64,000 nucleotides of DNA, taken from UBA4582 sp047630175 (GTDB lineage: Bacteria > Pseudomonadota > Gammaproteobacteria > Pseudomonadales > Azotimanducaceae). The stretch covers positions 62,001-126,000 of the forward strand of contig JBLHVI010000002.1 in NCBI GenBank assembly GCA_047630175.1, written 5' to 3'. Shown here piece after piece: positions 27,343 through 36,142 of the stretch. The number at the start of each line of letters is the position of its first letter. Position 1 is the first letter of the stretch. Below the pieces are notes generated by a model. It did no database searches and was not told the origin of the DNA. It was given only the letters and a program-made list of their open reading frames with translations. Position numbers and translations under genes: made by a program.

Positions 27343-29487
27343 ATGAACACTTTGAAATTCAGACCGCTTTGCTGTCTGTCAGTCGCACTTTGCAGTACCC
27401 AAATAAACGCTCAAGAAATAGACACGCAAGCACCGCAGAAAAGAATGGAACAGATTGTCGTCGTTGCACACCCTTTGTCCGCTGAGGGGCTGTCACAAGC
27501 GGTTGATGTACTCGAAGGCGCTGAACTCGATCGCAAACGCGCAACGAATATCGGCGCGACGTTAGCTAAGCAGCCCGGAATACATTCTGCGATCTTCGGC
27601 AACGCCGTTGGCAGGCCCATTATCCACGGCCTTAGCGGCCCGCGGGTGCGTATTATGGAAGACCGTATTGATACCCTGGACGTGTCTGTCAGCAGCGGCG
27701 ACCATGCTGTGAGTATCGAACCCTTCGTTGCAGAACGCATTGAGGTACTCAAAGGCCCGAGCACACTGCTTTACGGCACAGGCGCTATCGGCGGCGTAGT
27801 CGACGTACATACTAACCGCATACCACACAGCGTGCCGCTTGATGGCATCAACGGTGGCATTGAAACCCGATTCGATAACAACACCAACGGCAACACCACT
27901 GCACTGAAGCTTAATGGGGGTGTAGATCGGTTTGCGTGGCACATAGACGGCACCCGCAAAGACGGCGATAACTACGAGATTCCTGGCTTTACTGAATCCG
28001 CCCGCTTTCGTGCGGCCGAAGCGCTAGAAGAAGAAAGCCATGATGACGACCATGATGATGATAATCATGATGATGATGACCATGAGGGTGAAGAAGAGAC
28101 GCAAGGCTTTTTGCCCGGCAGCTTCTTCACCTCAACATCAACAGCAGTAGGCGCATCCTATCTGCCAGATTGGGGCATTATTGGCATGTCTGTCAGCCAA
28201 CTTGATGCGAATTATGGGTTACCTGGTGGCCATAGCCACGGCGGTCACAGTGATGAGGAACACGGCGACGAAGCCGAAGAGACAAATTCCGGCGCGCCAG
28301 CGACCCCAGTGCTCGACATGAATCAAACTCGCGCAGACTTCGAGATGGCTGTTAAAAACCCGTTTGGATCCTTCACCAGCCTAAACGTACGGGCAGGCTA
28401 CAACAACTACGAACACCAAGAAATAGAACCTGACGGCGAGGTTGCCACCACTTTTACTAATAAGGCCTGGGAAGCCCGCGCTGAACTGGTCCATGAATCC
28501 GAAAATTGGCTCAACGTGGTTGGCTTTCAGCAGACAACCCGCCAGTTCTCAGCGATTGGTGAAGAAGCCTTCATACCACCGGTGGACACTTCAGCCAGCG
28601 GCTTGTTTTGGGTCGGTGAGCGATCCTTTGAGTCTTTTGATTTTGAAACAGGTTTACGCATCGGTAGCACAAGCCACGACCCTGCTATGGGCCCCGAACA
28701 GGACTTCACAACGTATGCTGCTTCCATTGGTGCGGTCATTCCCACAAATAGCGGCTGGCAAGTTGGTCTGACCGCCGACCACTCTTCTCGTGCACCCGTT
28801 GCCGAAGAACTGTACTCCAACGGACCACACCTGACCACCAGCACCTTTGAACGAGGCGATGTTAACTTAGACAATGAGGATGCGTTTAATCTCTCAGCTT
28901 CGGCGCAATATGTTGACGACATTTGGTCTGCTAACATCACGACTTATTACACACAGTTTTACGACTTTATCTATCAGCGCACTACGGGTGAAATCGCACT
29001 CGACCTGCCCGTTGTGGTCTATCAACAATCCGACGCCGTGTTTTATGGTATCGACGTTGATGTGAGTACGCAGATAGTTGACGGTGAGCTCTTTGGACAA
29101 CAGAGCAAGGCCCGCGTCAATGTCATGTTTGACTATGTTAATGCAGAGTTGGATGTCACCGGGAATAGCAATATTCCGCGTCTGCCGCCCATGCGTTTTG
29201 GCGTAGGTGTCGAGGGCAGTTGGGGACGAATGAGCGGATCAATCGATTATTTGCGTGTAAGTGAGCAGGATGACGTGGCTGATCTGGAATTAGTCACTGA
29301 TGCCTACAACGATCTGACCGCGAATATCCAGTACGCGCTGCCTATTACCAATTCAGCTACCGTTAGCGGCTTTCTTCAAGGTAGAAACCTGACGAACGAA
29401 GAGCAGCGGATTCATACCTCGTTTATAAACCAGCTTGCACCGGCCCCAGGACGCACTATAGAAGTTGGCCTGCGGCTAGAATTTTAA
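27343..29487 (+). CDS. TonB-dependent outer-membrane receptor, ZnuD-like (zinc)
   Basis: A 714-residue receptor with signal peptide (CLSVALCSTQINA), a TonB-box/plug start (QKRMEQIVVVAHPL), plug motifs GATLAKQPGIHSA, GRPIIHGLSGPRVRIMEDRIDTLDVS and VLKGPSTLLYGTGAIGGVVDV, and a beta barrel ending in GLRLEF with the terminal Phe. Two His/Asp-rich loops (DDDHDDDNHDDDDHEGEE near 233-250; GGHSHGGHSDEEHGDE near 297-312) are the hallmark of ZnuD-type zinc receptors. It probably imports zinc using TonB energy. The preceding DUF2946-like gene and the RBS hairpin fit a metal-regulated locus. Confidence 0.9.
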   Translation: MNTLKFRPLCCLSVALCSTQINAQEIDTQAPQKRMEQIVVVAHPLSAEGLSQAVDVLEGAELDRKRATNIGATLAKQPGIHSAIFGNAVGRPIIHGLSGPRVRIMEDRIDTLDVSVSSGDHAVSIEPFVAERIEVLKGPSTLLYGTGAIGGVVDVHTNRIPHSVPLDGINGGIETRFDNNTNGNTTALKLNGGVDRFAWHIDGTRKDGDNYEIPGFTESARFRAAEALEEESHDDDHDDDNHDDDDHEGEEETQGFLPGSFFTSTSTAVGASYLPDWGIIGMSVSQLDANYGLPGGHSHGGHSDEEHGDEAEETNSGAPATPVLDMNQTRADFEMAVKNPFGSFTSLNVRAGYNNYEHQEIEPDGEVATTFTNKAWEARAELVHESENWLNVVGFQQTTRQFSAIGEEAFIPPVDTSASGLFWVGERSFESFDFETGLRIGSTSHDPAMGPEQDFTTYAASIGAVIPTNSGWQVGLTADHSSRAPVAEELYSNGPHLTTSTFERGDVNLDNEDAFNLSASAQYVDDIWSANITTYYTQFYDFIYQRTTGEIALDLPVVVYQQSDAVFYGIDVDVSTQIVDGELFGQQSKARVNVMFDYVNAELDVTGNSNIPRLPPMRFGVGVEGSWGRMSGSIDYLRVSEQDDVADLELVTDAYNDLTANIQYALPITNSATVSGFLQGRNLTNEEQRIHTSFINQLAPAPGRTIEVGLRLEF

Positions 29488-29512
29488 ACCATGCCCGCAT
29501 ACTGACAAGTAA

Positions 29513-29544
29513 AGGTATCCTCGGGCTTAGGCCCTAGGATACCT
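29513..29544. terminator. Terminator hairpin between TonB receptor and small hypothetical gene
   Basis: AGGTATCCT (29513-29521) pairs with AGGATACCT (29536-29544); inside, GGGC and GCCC pair around TTAG with one C/T mismatch. CTACCGTTTT follows on the plus strand. It lies between convergent genes and includes the stop of the minus-strand gene. Confidence 0.75.
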
Positions 29545-29797
29545 CTACCGTTTTAGCCTTCGACCTTTCTATCATCTTCACTATGGCAGATTGGATGACC
29601 TCGTCCTCCCTCGCATCTGTTTTGCTTCGAAATCGTTCCACCATTGCCTCCGCCTCTGCCTCAGCGACGAAGGTCACAATCACTTCATCTGCAACACCTC
29701 CGCTTTCGGGAGAGTAAGCAATAGCGATGACAGGGTATCCTTGAAACCCCATTTTTACTTTCTTAGCGATTCTCTTCTTGGATTTGTCTAAGTTCAT
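29534..29797 (-). CDS. Small conserved hypothetical protein
   Basis: An 87-residue basic-to-acidic protein: MNLDKSKKRIAKKVKMGFQGYPVIAIAYSPESGG..ADEVIVTFVAEAEAEAMVERFRSKTDAREDEVIQSAIVKMIERS. Predicted alpha/beta, cytosolic, no recognised domain. I prefer the ATG at 29797 over one 14 codons upstream because the basic MNLDKSKKR start looks natural. Function unknown. Confidence 0.6.
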   Translation of the reverse strand: MNLDKSKKRIAKKVKMGFQGYPVIAIAYSPESGGVADEVIVTFVAEAEAEAMVERFRSKTDAREDEVIQSAIVKMIERSKAKTVEVS

Positions 29798-29839
29798 GGC
29801 GATATCTCGGCAGAGAAATGGGAGCGGCATAGACAGCAA

Positions 29840-30265
29840 GTGTATATGAGGTTTAGTTGATACGCGCCCTACATTTGCGCACCGAGTGGCTAGGTGTAAG
29901 GGTCGTAACGACGTTTTATCACTAAAAATATCATCGCAAGAACTGACTATGATACGACAGAAGCACGACTCATCTCATGGGGTTAACCGCGTCGAGCAAT
30001 GCTTAGATAGCACCAACGACGGCTACATGAAAAAAATCTTAGTTGGCCGAACCTCAAATATGCGATGTTTGAGGTTTTGAGTAAGGAGCAGTCCTTATCC
30101 ATCAAAGACTGAGGCATGCAGGTTACTCAGGTACGTGGTTTCTATGACGAACGACCCATAACGGTCTCGGCCACGCTAACGGTTAGCCACCGTCTCGTGC
30201 ATATCGCGAGGGGAAAATAAAGCGGTAGATTGCGACCGCAGCTGACAGCCGCAACCTATTTCTGC
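29840..30265. other. Intergenic region with a hairpin
   Basis: No convincing gene in about 430 bases. AACCTCAAA (30050-30058) and TTTGAGGTT (30068-30076) form a perfect 9-bp stem with a 9-base loop followed by TTGAG: either a terminator or the end of a small RNA. Confidence 0.4.
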
Positions 30266-31573
30266 TTAACTATTTTTGCGCGTAACTTTGACCGGCAAAT
30301 TCGTATAACCATTTACAAATGAAGAGAAAGTACGCTCAGGCTCAGCTTGAACTTCAATCTTTTCAAATCGAGCGAGAATCTCCTCCCACAGTATGCGCAA
30401 TTGCAACTCAGCCAAACGATTACCCATACAACGATGGATACCGAAGCCAAAAGATAAATGCTGTCTGGCGTTGGGACGTTCAATATCCAGCGCATCTGCG
30501 TTTTCGAACACATCAGGATCACGATTGCCCGACGCATACCACATCAAAATTTGATCACCCTGTTTGATCTGCTTTCCACCGATATCACAGTCACTGTTCG
30601 CCGTTCTTCGCATGTAGGCAAGCGGGGTCTGCCAACGAATAACTTCAGCCACCATTTTCGGAATCAGTTCAGGCTTGGCGACAAGCTTTTCGTACTGCTC
30701 GGGGAATTTGTTGAGCGCATAAATACTCGCGGACATGGTATTTCGCGTGGTGTCGTTCCCACCGACGATGAGCAATAGCAGATTACCCAAATAGTTCATT
30801 GGTGACATGTCTTTGGTGTCTTCGCCGTGTGCCAACATAGAGACAAGATCGCTGCCTGGGTTCTTCAGGCGCTCTTCTTTGAGGCGGGTGAAGTATTCCA
30901 AGCATTCAAGCAGCTCTCTGCGTCGATCGTCTTCTGACTCAATAATGCCGCCGGGCTGGGGAATGGCAAACGTCACGTCCGACCAATGGGTTAATTTACT
31001 GCGATCTTCAAACGGGAAGTCGAACAGCGTGGCCAACATCATCGTCGTCAATTCGATCGACACCGTTTCTACCCAATCAAACGTCTCACCTTCGGGCAAA
31101 GCATCTAGTATCGTACAAGTACGTTCTCGGATAAGCGATTCCATATCAACCAGACTACGAGGTGCCACAATTCCCGTGACTGTTTTACGCTGGACATCGT
31201 GCGTGGGTGGGTCTTGGGCGATAAAGGTGGAGATGCCTAGGGCGCCTTCTGGCAACTCAGCATCAACCGGCAGGCCTAGCGTGATGCCATTAGCGGAGCT
31301 GAAATTCTGCCAATCCGAGTCCACCGCCTTAATATCTTTGTATTTTGTCAGAGACCAGAATCGGCCCGCCATTTCAGTCTCATTGAAGTGCACGGGGTCT
31401 TCCGCTCTGAGCCGCTCAAAATACTCTATCCAGCGATGCTCACTCCATAACCTAGCGTTTACCGGCACGATATCCTCAATAGGAATGTCATAAGCAGACG
31501 GTATCGGGGTTCGATCGCCTGCGCCAACGGCACTTGGCATGGTTTGTTCAACATTCGGTTGAGAATCACTCAT
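30266..31573 (-). CDS. Cytochrome P450, CYP153-type alkane hydroxylase
   Basis: A 435-residue soluble bacterial P450. The I-helix oxygen-binding motif is LLLLIVGGNDTTRNTMS, the ExxR is EVIRWQTPLAYMRR, and the haem loop is FGFGIHRCMGNRLAE. The sequence around GGNDTTRNTMSASIYALNKFPEQ and the N-terminal VNARLWSEHRW..YFERLRAEDPVHF are what I know from CYP153A enzymes, which hydroxylate n-alkanes at the terminal carbon. MSDSQPN (31573) with GAGAG upstream is the better start; 13 codons upstream another ATG exists. The ferredoxin and reductase partners that CYP153 enzymes need are not adjacent. Confidence 0.88.
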   Translation of the reverse strand: MSDSQPNVEQTMPSAVGAGDRTPIPSAYDIPIEDIVPVNARLWSEHRWIEYFERLRAEDPVHFNETEMAGRFWSLTKYKDIKAVDSDWQNFSSANGITLGLPVDAELPEGALGISTFIAQDPPTHDVQRKTVTGIVAPRSLVDMESLIRERTCTILDALPEGETFDWVETVSIELTTMMLATLFDFPFEDRSKLTHWSDVTFAIPQPGGIIESEDDRRRELLECLEYFTRLKEERLKNPGSDLVSMLAHGEDTKDMSPMNYLGNLLLLIVGGNDTTRNTMSASIYALNKFPEQYEKLVAKPELIPKMVAEVIRWQTPLAYMRRTANSDCDIGGKQIKQGDQILMWYASGNRDPDVFENADALDIERPNARQHLSFGFGIHRCMGNRLAELQLRILWEEILARFEKIEVQAEPERTFSSFVNGYTNLPVKVTRKNS

Positions 31574-32380
31574 GTTCGCTATCTCTCTTTTAAATTGACA
31601 GGTTTTGGCCATATGCTCATTAGCCGCCTATTGTAAGCTTTTTCTTCGCCAAGTCGAAACATCTGGATTCGCGCGGTTTTGGTTGCCTGCAAGCGATTTC
31701 TCATGGGACTTAAGGCTGCAACGAACGCAGTGAGGGTGGCCAACGCACGAATGTCGACGCCTCTACGTGCGGATAATCGAGCCGCTCCAAGCATATTGCC
31801 TTAACATTTCTGATTGCAAGCTGATTACATGTTGATTGTCGCTGCACACGTGTGCAGCATCTCAAACGTACAATATCCGGCTCGCCACGCGCACCACTGC
31901 CAGCTGAGGCCAAGTTCTTGGATGACCCAAGTGATGTTTGCCGTTGGTTGGGTCGATAGCCGAGGCAAAGAACGCCCGAAGCAAAATAACCTTAGTGAAA
32001 AATCAAAATAACCGTGCAGCGCAAGTGCTAGCGTTGCCCTTGGTCCTAGTATCTTGTCGCAGGGTCAAGACGTTGCCAAATCGAATCTCATTGAACGGCG
32101 AAGCAATCATCAGAACACCAACAAAAATTGTGCATTCGACTCCCTGCGCCATTGATGCCGTGACATCACCAAATGGATTAAATGGGCCCCGGCATTGGCA
32201 GCGCACACAATACTCACCATAGCTGCACCAACAAGTTTTGATGACGTGTTATCGTCGTGAGCAACCAAACAGACTCAACCTGACGGCCATTCTCGAAAAA
32301 GTGAGTAAGCGGATTGATAATAACGGTGTATACCTTGTTTCAATATCATTACTGATTGCTCCTAAAGACAAGGTTATTAC
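31574..32380. other. Long intergenic region between CYP153 and BCCT transporter
   Basis: About 800 bases without a supported gene. It holds the divergent promoters of two genes, a perfect 18-bp palindrome (listed separately), and AAGG just before the BCCT ATG. Open frames here overlap on opposite strands and lack ribosome binding sites. Confidence 0.4.
31841..31858. promoter_or_regulatory. 18-bp perfect palindrome, candidate operator
   Basis: GCTGCACACGTGTGCAGC is a perfect palindrome with CACGTG at the centre. It lies 268 bp upstream of the CYP153 start and 523 bp upstream of the BCCT start. Perfect symmetry with no loop points to a protein-binding site rather than an RNA hairpin. No regulator gene is adjacent. 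Confidence 0.5.
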
Positions 32381-34150
32381 ATGACTCACCTCAGCGACGA
32401 ACTAACGGCGCACGAGCGCATAGAACTCGCAAATAAACTTCAGCAAGTGGAGCGGAAGGCGCGCAAAGCAGCTGTTATGAGCCAAAACCCGATAGCAGAC
32501 CTACAGGACGAGCCGCCGGCCTCTGTGGTTAATGACGGCGTTCATCAAGAACCGGGGAACACCAACTGGGCAGGTTACGGTTTTGATTTCCACCCCACAG
32601 TTACGCTAGCCTCTGTCGCCGTTCTGTTTATGTTTATCCTGCTGACGCTAACGTTCAACAATGATGCTAGTGCAGTGTTCAAGCTGGTGCTGGCCGAGAT
32701 CACCGGCAAAGCAGGCTGGTTTCTGATTCTTGTTACCAACATATTTATCATCGCAGCGCTATACTTCGCATTAGGTAAATTCGGCAAAATACGCATCGGT
32801 GGCAAAGACGCCGTGCCTGAATTCAGCACTGTCGGCTGGTACTCCATGCTGCTGAGTGCCGGCATGGGTATTGGCCTAATGTTCTGGAGCGTTGGCGAAC
32901 CGATGTTCCACTACAGCGAACCGTCGCCGATGTTCGGCGATATTGCACCGCTGACCCCTGAAGCGGCGCAGGCGGCCATGGGTGTCACCTATTTCCATTG
33001 GGGCCTGCACCCCTGGTCTGTTTATGCTGTTGTTGGGCTCGGTCTCGCTTTTTTCGCTTACAACCGCGGCTTGCCATTAACCATACGCTCTATTTTCTAT
33101 CCGCTGCTGGGCGACAAAATATATGGCTTCTGGGGTAATCTAATCGACATATTATCGGTACTTGCGACACTCGTGGGTCTCGCAACGTCACTCGGTCTTG
33201 GTGTTCAACAAATAAACGCTGGGCTATTTCATCTTTTTGGCATGGTAATCAGCACCACCACGCAGGTGGTACTGATCGCGTTGATCACCAGCATCGCGAC
33301 GCTGTCTGTTATCGCGGGGCTGGACAGTGGCGTCAAGTTCCTCAGTCAACTCAATATGATTCTGGCGGCGTTGTTCATGTTTTTCCTACTACTTGTGGGC
33401 CCGACGATTTTCATATTAGACGGGTTTACTCAGAATTTGGGGTTCTATCTCACCATCCTGCCTGAGCTTACCCTGTGGACAGAGACATTCCGTAGTACCA
33501 ACTGGCAAGCATCGTGGACACTATTTTACTGGGCTTGGTGGATATCCTGGTCGCCGTTTGTAGGTATGTTTATCGCCCGCATCTCTAAAGGGCGTACGGT
33601 GCGAGAATTCCTATTCGGCGTCATTCTCATCCCGACACTACTGTCCTTTATCTGGATGTCGGTGCTAGGTTCCACAGCGCTGTATTTACAGACTACCGGC
33701 GCGATTGATCTTGTCTCCGCGGTCAACAACGATGTTGCGACTGCCATGTTCGTCATGCTCGAAGGCCTGCCAATGTCAGGAATTCTCTCTTTTGTAGCAA
33801 TCATACTAGTCACCGTTTTTTTTGTGACGTCCTCGGACTCAGGCTCCCTTGTTGTAGACCACCTAACATCCGGCGGGAAATTAGCGTCCCCAGTTCAGCA
33901 GCGCATATTTTGGGCAATAATGGAAGGCGCTATCGCCTCAGTATTGTTGGTAGGCGGCGGCCTTGACACGCTTAGGGCAGCATCAGTCAGCACCGGTCTG
34001 CTGTTCGCGGGTGTTATACTGGTGGGTGTTTACTCGCTGTACATGGGGCTGTCACGAGAACTCTATGTTGAGACCGCAGTACAGAGGGCGATAGACACCG
34101 CGCGAGACGACTACCATCTAAAGCGAACAGTAGCCCTGGTGGATCGATAA
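32381..34150 (+). CDS. BCCT family transporter (betaine/choline/carnitine type)
   Basis: A 589-residue inner-membrane protein with about 12 transmembrane helices after a 70-residue hydrophilic N-terminus. Family signatures: SAGMGIGLMFWSVGEPMFHY and the substrate-binding region WTLFYWAWWISWSPFVGMFIARISKGRTVREF. BCCT carriers import compatible solutes such as glycine betaine, choline or carnitine, usually with Na+ or H+. The substrate cannot be fixed by eye. AAGG lies 9 bases before the ATG. In a marine organism an osmoprotection role is likely. Confidence 0.93.
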   Translation: MTHLSDELTAHERIELANKLQQVERKARKAAVMSQNPIADLQDEPPASVVNDGVHQEPGNTNWAGYGFDFHPTVTLASVAVLFMFILLTLTFNNDASAVFKLVLAEITGKAGWFLILVTNIFIIAALYFALGKFGKIRIGGKDAVPEFSTVGWYSMLLSAGMGIGLMFWSVGEPMFHYSEPSPMFGDIAPLTPEAAQAAMGVTYFHWGLHPWSVYAVVGLGLAFFAYNRGLPLTIRSIFYPLLGDKIYGFWGNLIDILSVLATLVGLATSLGLGVQQINAGLFHLFGMVISTTTQVVLIALITSIATLSVIAGLDSGVKFLSQLNMILAALFMFFLLLVGPTIFILDGFTQNLGFYLTILPELTLWTETFRSTNWQASWTLFYWAWWISWSPFVGMFIARISKGRTVREFLFGVILIPTLLSFIWMSVLGSTALYLQTTGAIDLVSAVNNDVATAMFVMLEGLPMSGILSFVAIILVTVFFVTSSDSGSLVVDHLTSGGKLASPVQQRIFWAIMEGAIASVLLVGGGLDTLRAASVSTGLLFAGVILVGVYSLYMGLSRELYVETAVQRAIDTARDDYHLKRTVALVDR

Positions 34151-34163
34151 TTGGCCAATGACT

Positions 34164-34213
34164 AACCAAGCACTAGCTGGGGAAACTCAGCCCACGTAAC
34201 CTTGTGCTTGGTA
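34164..34213 (+). terminator. Hairpin after the BCCT gene
   Basis: ACCAAGCAC (34165-34173) and GTGCTTGGT (34204-34212) are perfect complements; the loop itself contains a GCTG...CAGC stem. It begins 14 bases after the BCCT stop. Confidence 0.6.
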
Positions 34214-35042
34214 AGAAAAGCTGCGGCGCATCATGTGATTCCTCCAAGCCTTTGTCGGCGTGTCGGGGAATCCACTATGACACGCCTTACCACATCACAA
34301 TATAAGGGGTAGCATGCAGAAGTTGACGAGTCTCTACACAGGGAGCCAACCACGGTCGCTTGGAGAATGAAACATTCGGCGCTATTAAACAACGCAATAG
34401 ATGTAATCGTTTGTAGCACACCAACCAGCGATCGATTCTATATTCACCAAGAGCAGTAGAATAGGACCTAGGCGAAATGCCGCTGAGCAGATAATATTAT
34501 TTTTCATATACTCATGTTTGCTCACTTCAAAAAATAAATCAGCGGTCCGTATATATAGAAAGTCAACAGCTGCCAAAAGATGGTGCACTTAAGATTAGAA
34601 TCCCAGCTATATTAACCACCGAGGCAGTTCACTTTGCTGTTGTATTAGCGCTTGCCGCAGTGCGTGTAGCCTCAATATCGGCAGCAGCTAATGCCATTAA
34701 GTAATATGCTCGTAGATAGTTGCGACGTGCCGCTGTCTGCTAAGTTCTCAGGCTTAGCCGCGACATATCCAAATTTTGGCGCCCAACTGTTATTCCGCTC
34801 TTAGCCAGGTTTTTTGCATTATGTTGTTATCCCCCACATTTGGGGTCAAAACCCCAATAACTTGGGTGCGCAGCTGAATACGGGCCGCTATCATACATCG
34901 TCGGTTTCGCGTCGCTCTTTAGCCGAGAGGCAACGCGTCGACAGAAAGCCCTTATAGTATTGGTTTGACGATGCTGATGGGAATTAGCTACCAAGCACTG
35001 AACCGTCACCCAGACTAATCGATTAACAATAGTAGGTAAAAA
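34214..35042. other. AT-rich intergenic region
   Basis: About 830 bases, more AT-rich than its surroundings, with no protein-like translation on either strand. A TTGGGGT-CAAA-ACCCCAA hairpin lies near 34840-34857. No tRNA-like cloverleaf was recognised. Confidence 0.4.
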
Positions 35043-36023
35043 ATGTCTCTCGAAAAGCTGTTAATAATAATGGCAGACGGCGAATTCCACTCAGGCGATG
35101 CGTTAGGTCTCGCACTTGGGGTGACCCGGGCCGCGATCTGGAAGCAGTTGAAGAAAGTCAGTGCCTTGGGTATTGAACTGACCTCTATTAAAGGTAAGGG
35201 CTATCGTGTCGACGGCGGTTTGGACTTGTTATCAGAAGCAGTCATTAGAGACTATCTTAAACCGCAGACCGCGGCGTTACTGCGCCAAGTCGAATTGTTA
35301 GGAGTAGTTGACTCAACTAATACGGTTGGGATGGGTGCAGCGCTTAATGGGCTCAGTGGCTATGTTTGCAGCGCAGAAAAACAGACCGCGGGCCGTGGGC
35401 GCAGAGGACGCAGCTGGGCAAGCCCCTTTGCGCGCAATATATACCTGTCGGTAGTATGGGAGTTCAAGACTGGCGCTGCTGCCCTTGAGGGGCTTAGCTT
35501 AGCCCTCGGCGTCGCTGTTGTTGAAGCGCTGACGAGCGCAGGCGTTGAAGAGCTGCGGTTAAAGTGGCCCAACGACGTTGTGTATCGTCAACAAAAACTA
35601 GCAGGGATTTTAGTAGAGGTGACCGGCGATGCCGCTGGACCCTGCTCAGCCGTTGTCGGCATCGGACTTAATGTGAGTATGCCTGAAGCATCTGCCAAGG
35701 ACATAGACCAGCGCTTTATAGATGTCGATTCACTTCTGGGTGTTCACATCAGTCGCAGCCAATTACTGGCGCTGCTCCTCAACAACATTGTACCACTGCT
35801 GGATAGTTTCGAGCGGCACGGCTTCAGTTCTTACCGCCAGCGCTGGCAGCAACTCGATAGTCTTTTCGGGCAGTCAGTGCTGGCGGAATGGGGTGATCAG
35901 CGGCTTGTCGGGAGTGCTCAGGGAGTCGATGACAGCGGCGCTTACTGCGTGCTGACCCAGCAGGGGCAGCAACGCTTTAGTGGTGGCGAAGTCAGTTTGC
36001 GAACCGTAGGCGAAAGGCAGTAG
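35043..36023 (+). CDS. birA: Biotin-protein ligase / biotin operon repressor BirA
   Basis: A 326-residue bifunctional protein. Residues 1-60 form a winged helix (GEFHSGDALGLALGVTRAAIWKQLKKV) for DNA binding. The ligase domain has SAEKQTAGRGRRGRSWASP (biotinyl-adenylate loop), LKWPNDVVYRQQKLAGILVE and VVGIGLNV, followed by an SH3-like C-terminus. It attaches biotin to acetyl-CoA carboxylase and, when loaded, represses biotin genes. A BirA-type operator lies between it and bioB. Confidence 0.95.
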   Translation: MSLEKLLIIMADGEFHSGDALGLALGVTRAAIWKQLKKVSALGIELTSIKGKGYRVDGGLDLLSEAVIRDYLKPQTAALLRQVELLGVVDSTNTVGMGAALNGLSGYVCSAEKQTAGRGRRGRSWASPFARNIYLSVVWEFKTGAAALEGLSLALGVAVVEALTSAGVEELRLKWPNDVVYRQQKLAGILVEVTGDAAGPCSAVVGIGLNVSMPEASAKDIDQRFIDVDSLLGVHISRSQLLALLLNNIVPLLDSFERHGFSSYRQRWQQLDSLFGQSVLAEWGDQRLVGSAQGVDDSGAYCVLTQQGQQRFSGGEVSLRTVGERQ

Positions 36024-36043
36024 CTTGAATAACGGCTTAATTA

Positions 36044-36071
36044 GTAAACCTAATTAATATTAATGGTTGAC
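36044..36071 (+). promoter_or_regulatory. BirA operator upstream of bioB
   Basis: GTAAACC (36044-36050), 14 bases, then GGTTGAC (36065-36071) matches the proteobacterial BirA box (TTGTAAACC-N14/15-GGTTTACAA) with degenerate outer bases. It is 72 bp before the bioB ATG, and birA is the neighbour, so biotin-dependent repression of bioB is likely. Confidence 0.75.
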
Positions 36072-36142
36072 TGATAAGGCTATCTGGCTATGATGCTGCA
36101 GGCACGAACCCGTGCAGGATTGCCATAGACCGGAACTAGACC

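Noticed and set aside
31579..31794. Minus-strand frame upstream of CYP153
   Set aside because: Overlaps the CYP153 leader, low-complexity basic translation, no ribosome binding site.
34214..35042. tRNA genes next to birA
   Set aside because: I looked for cloverleaf elements (GGTTCGAATCC-like T-arm, CCA end) here and in other intergenic regions and found none.
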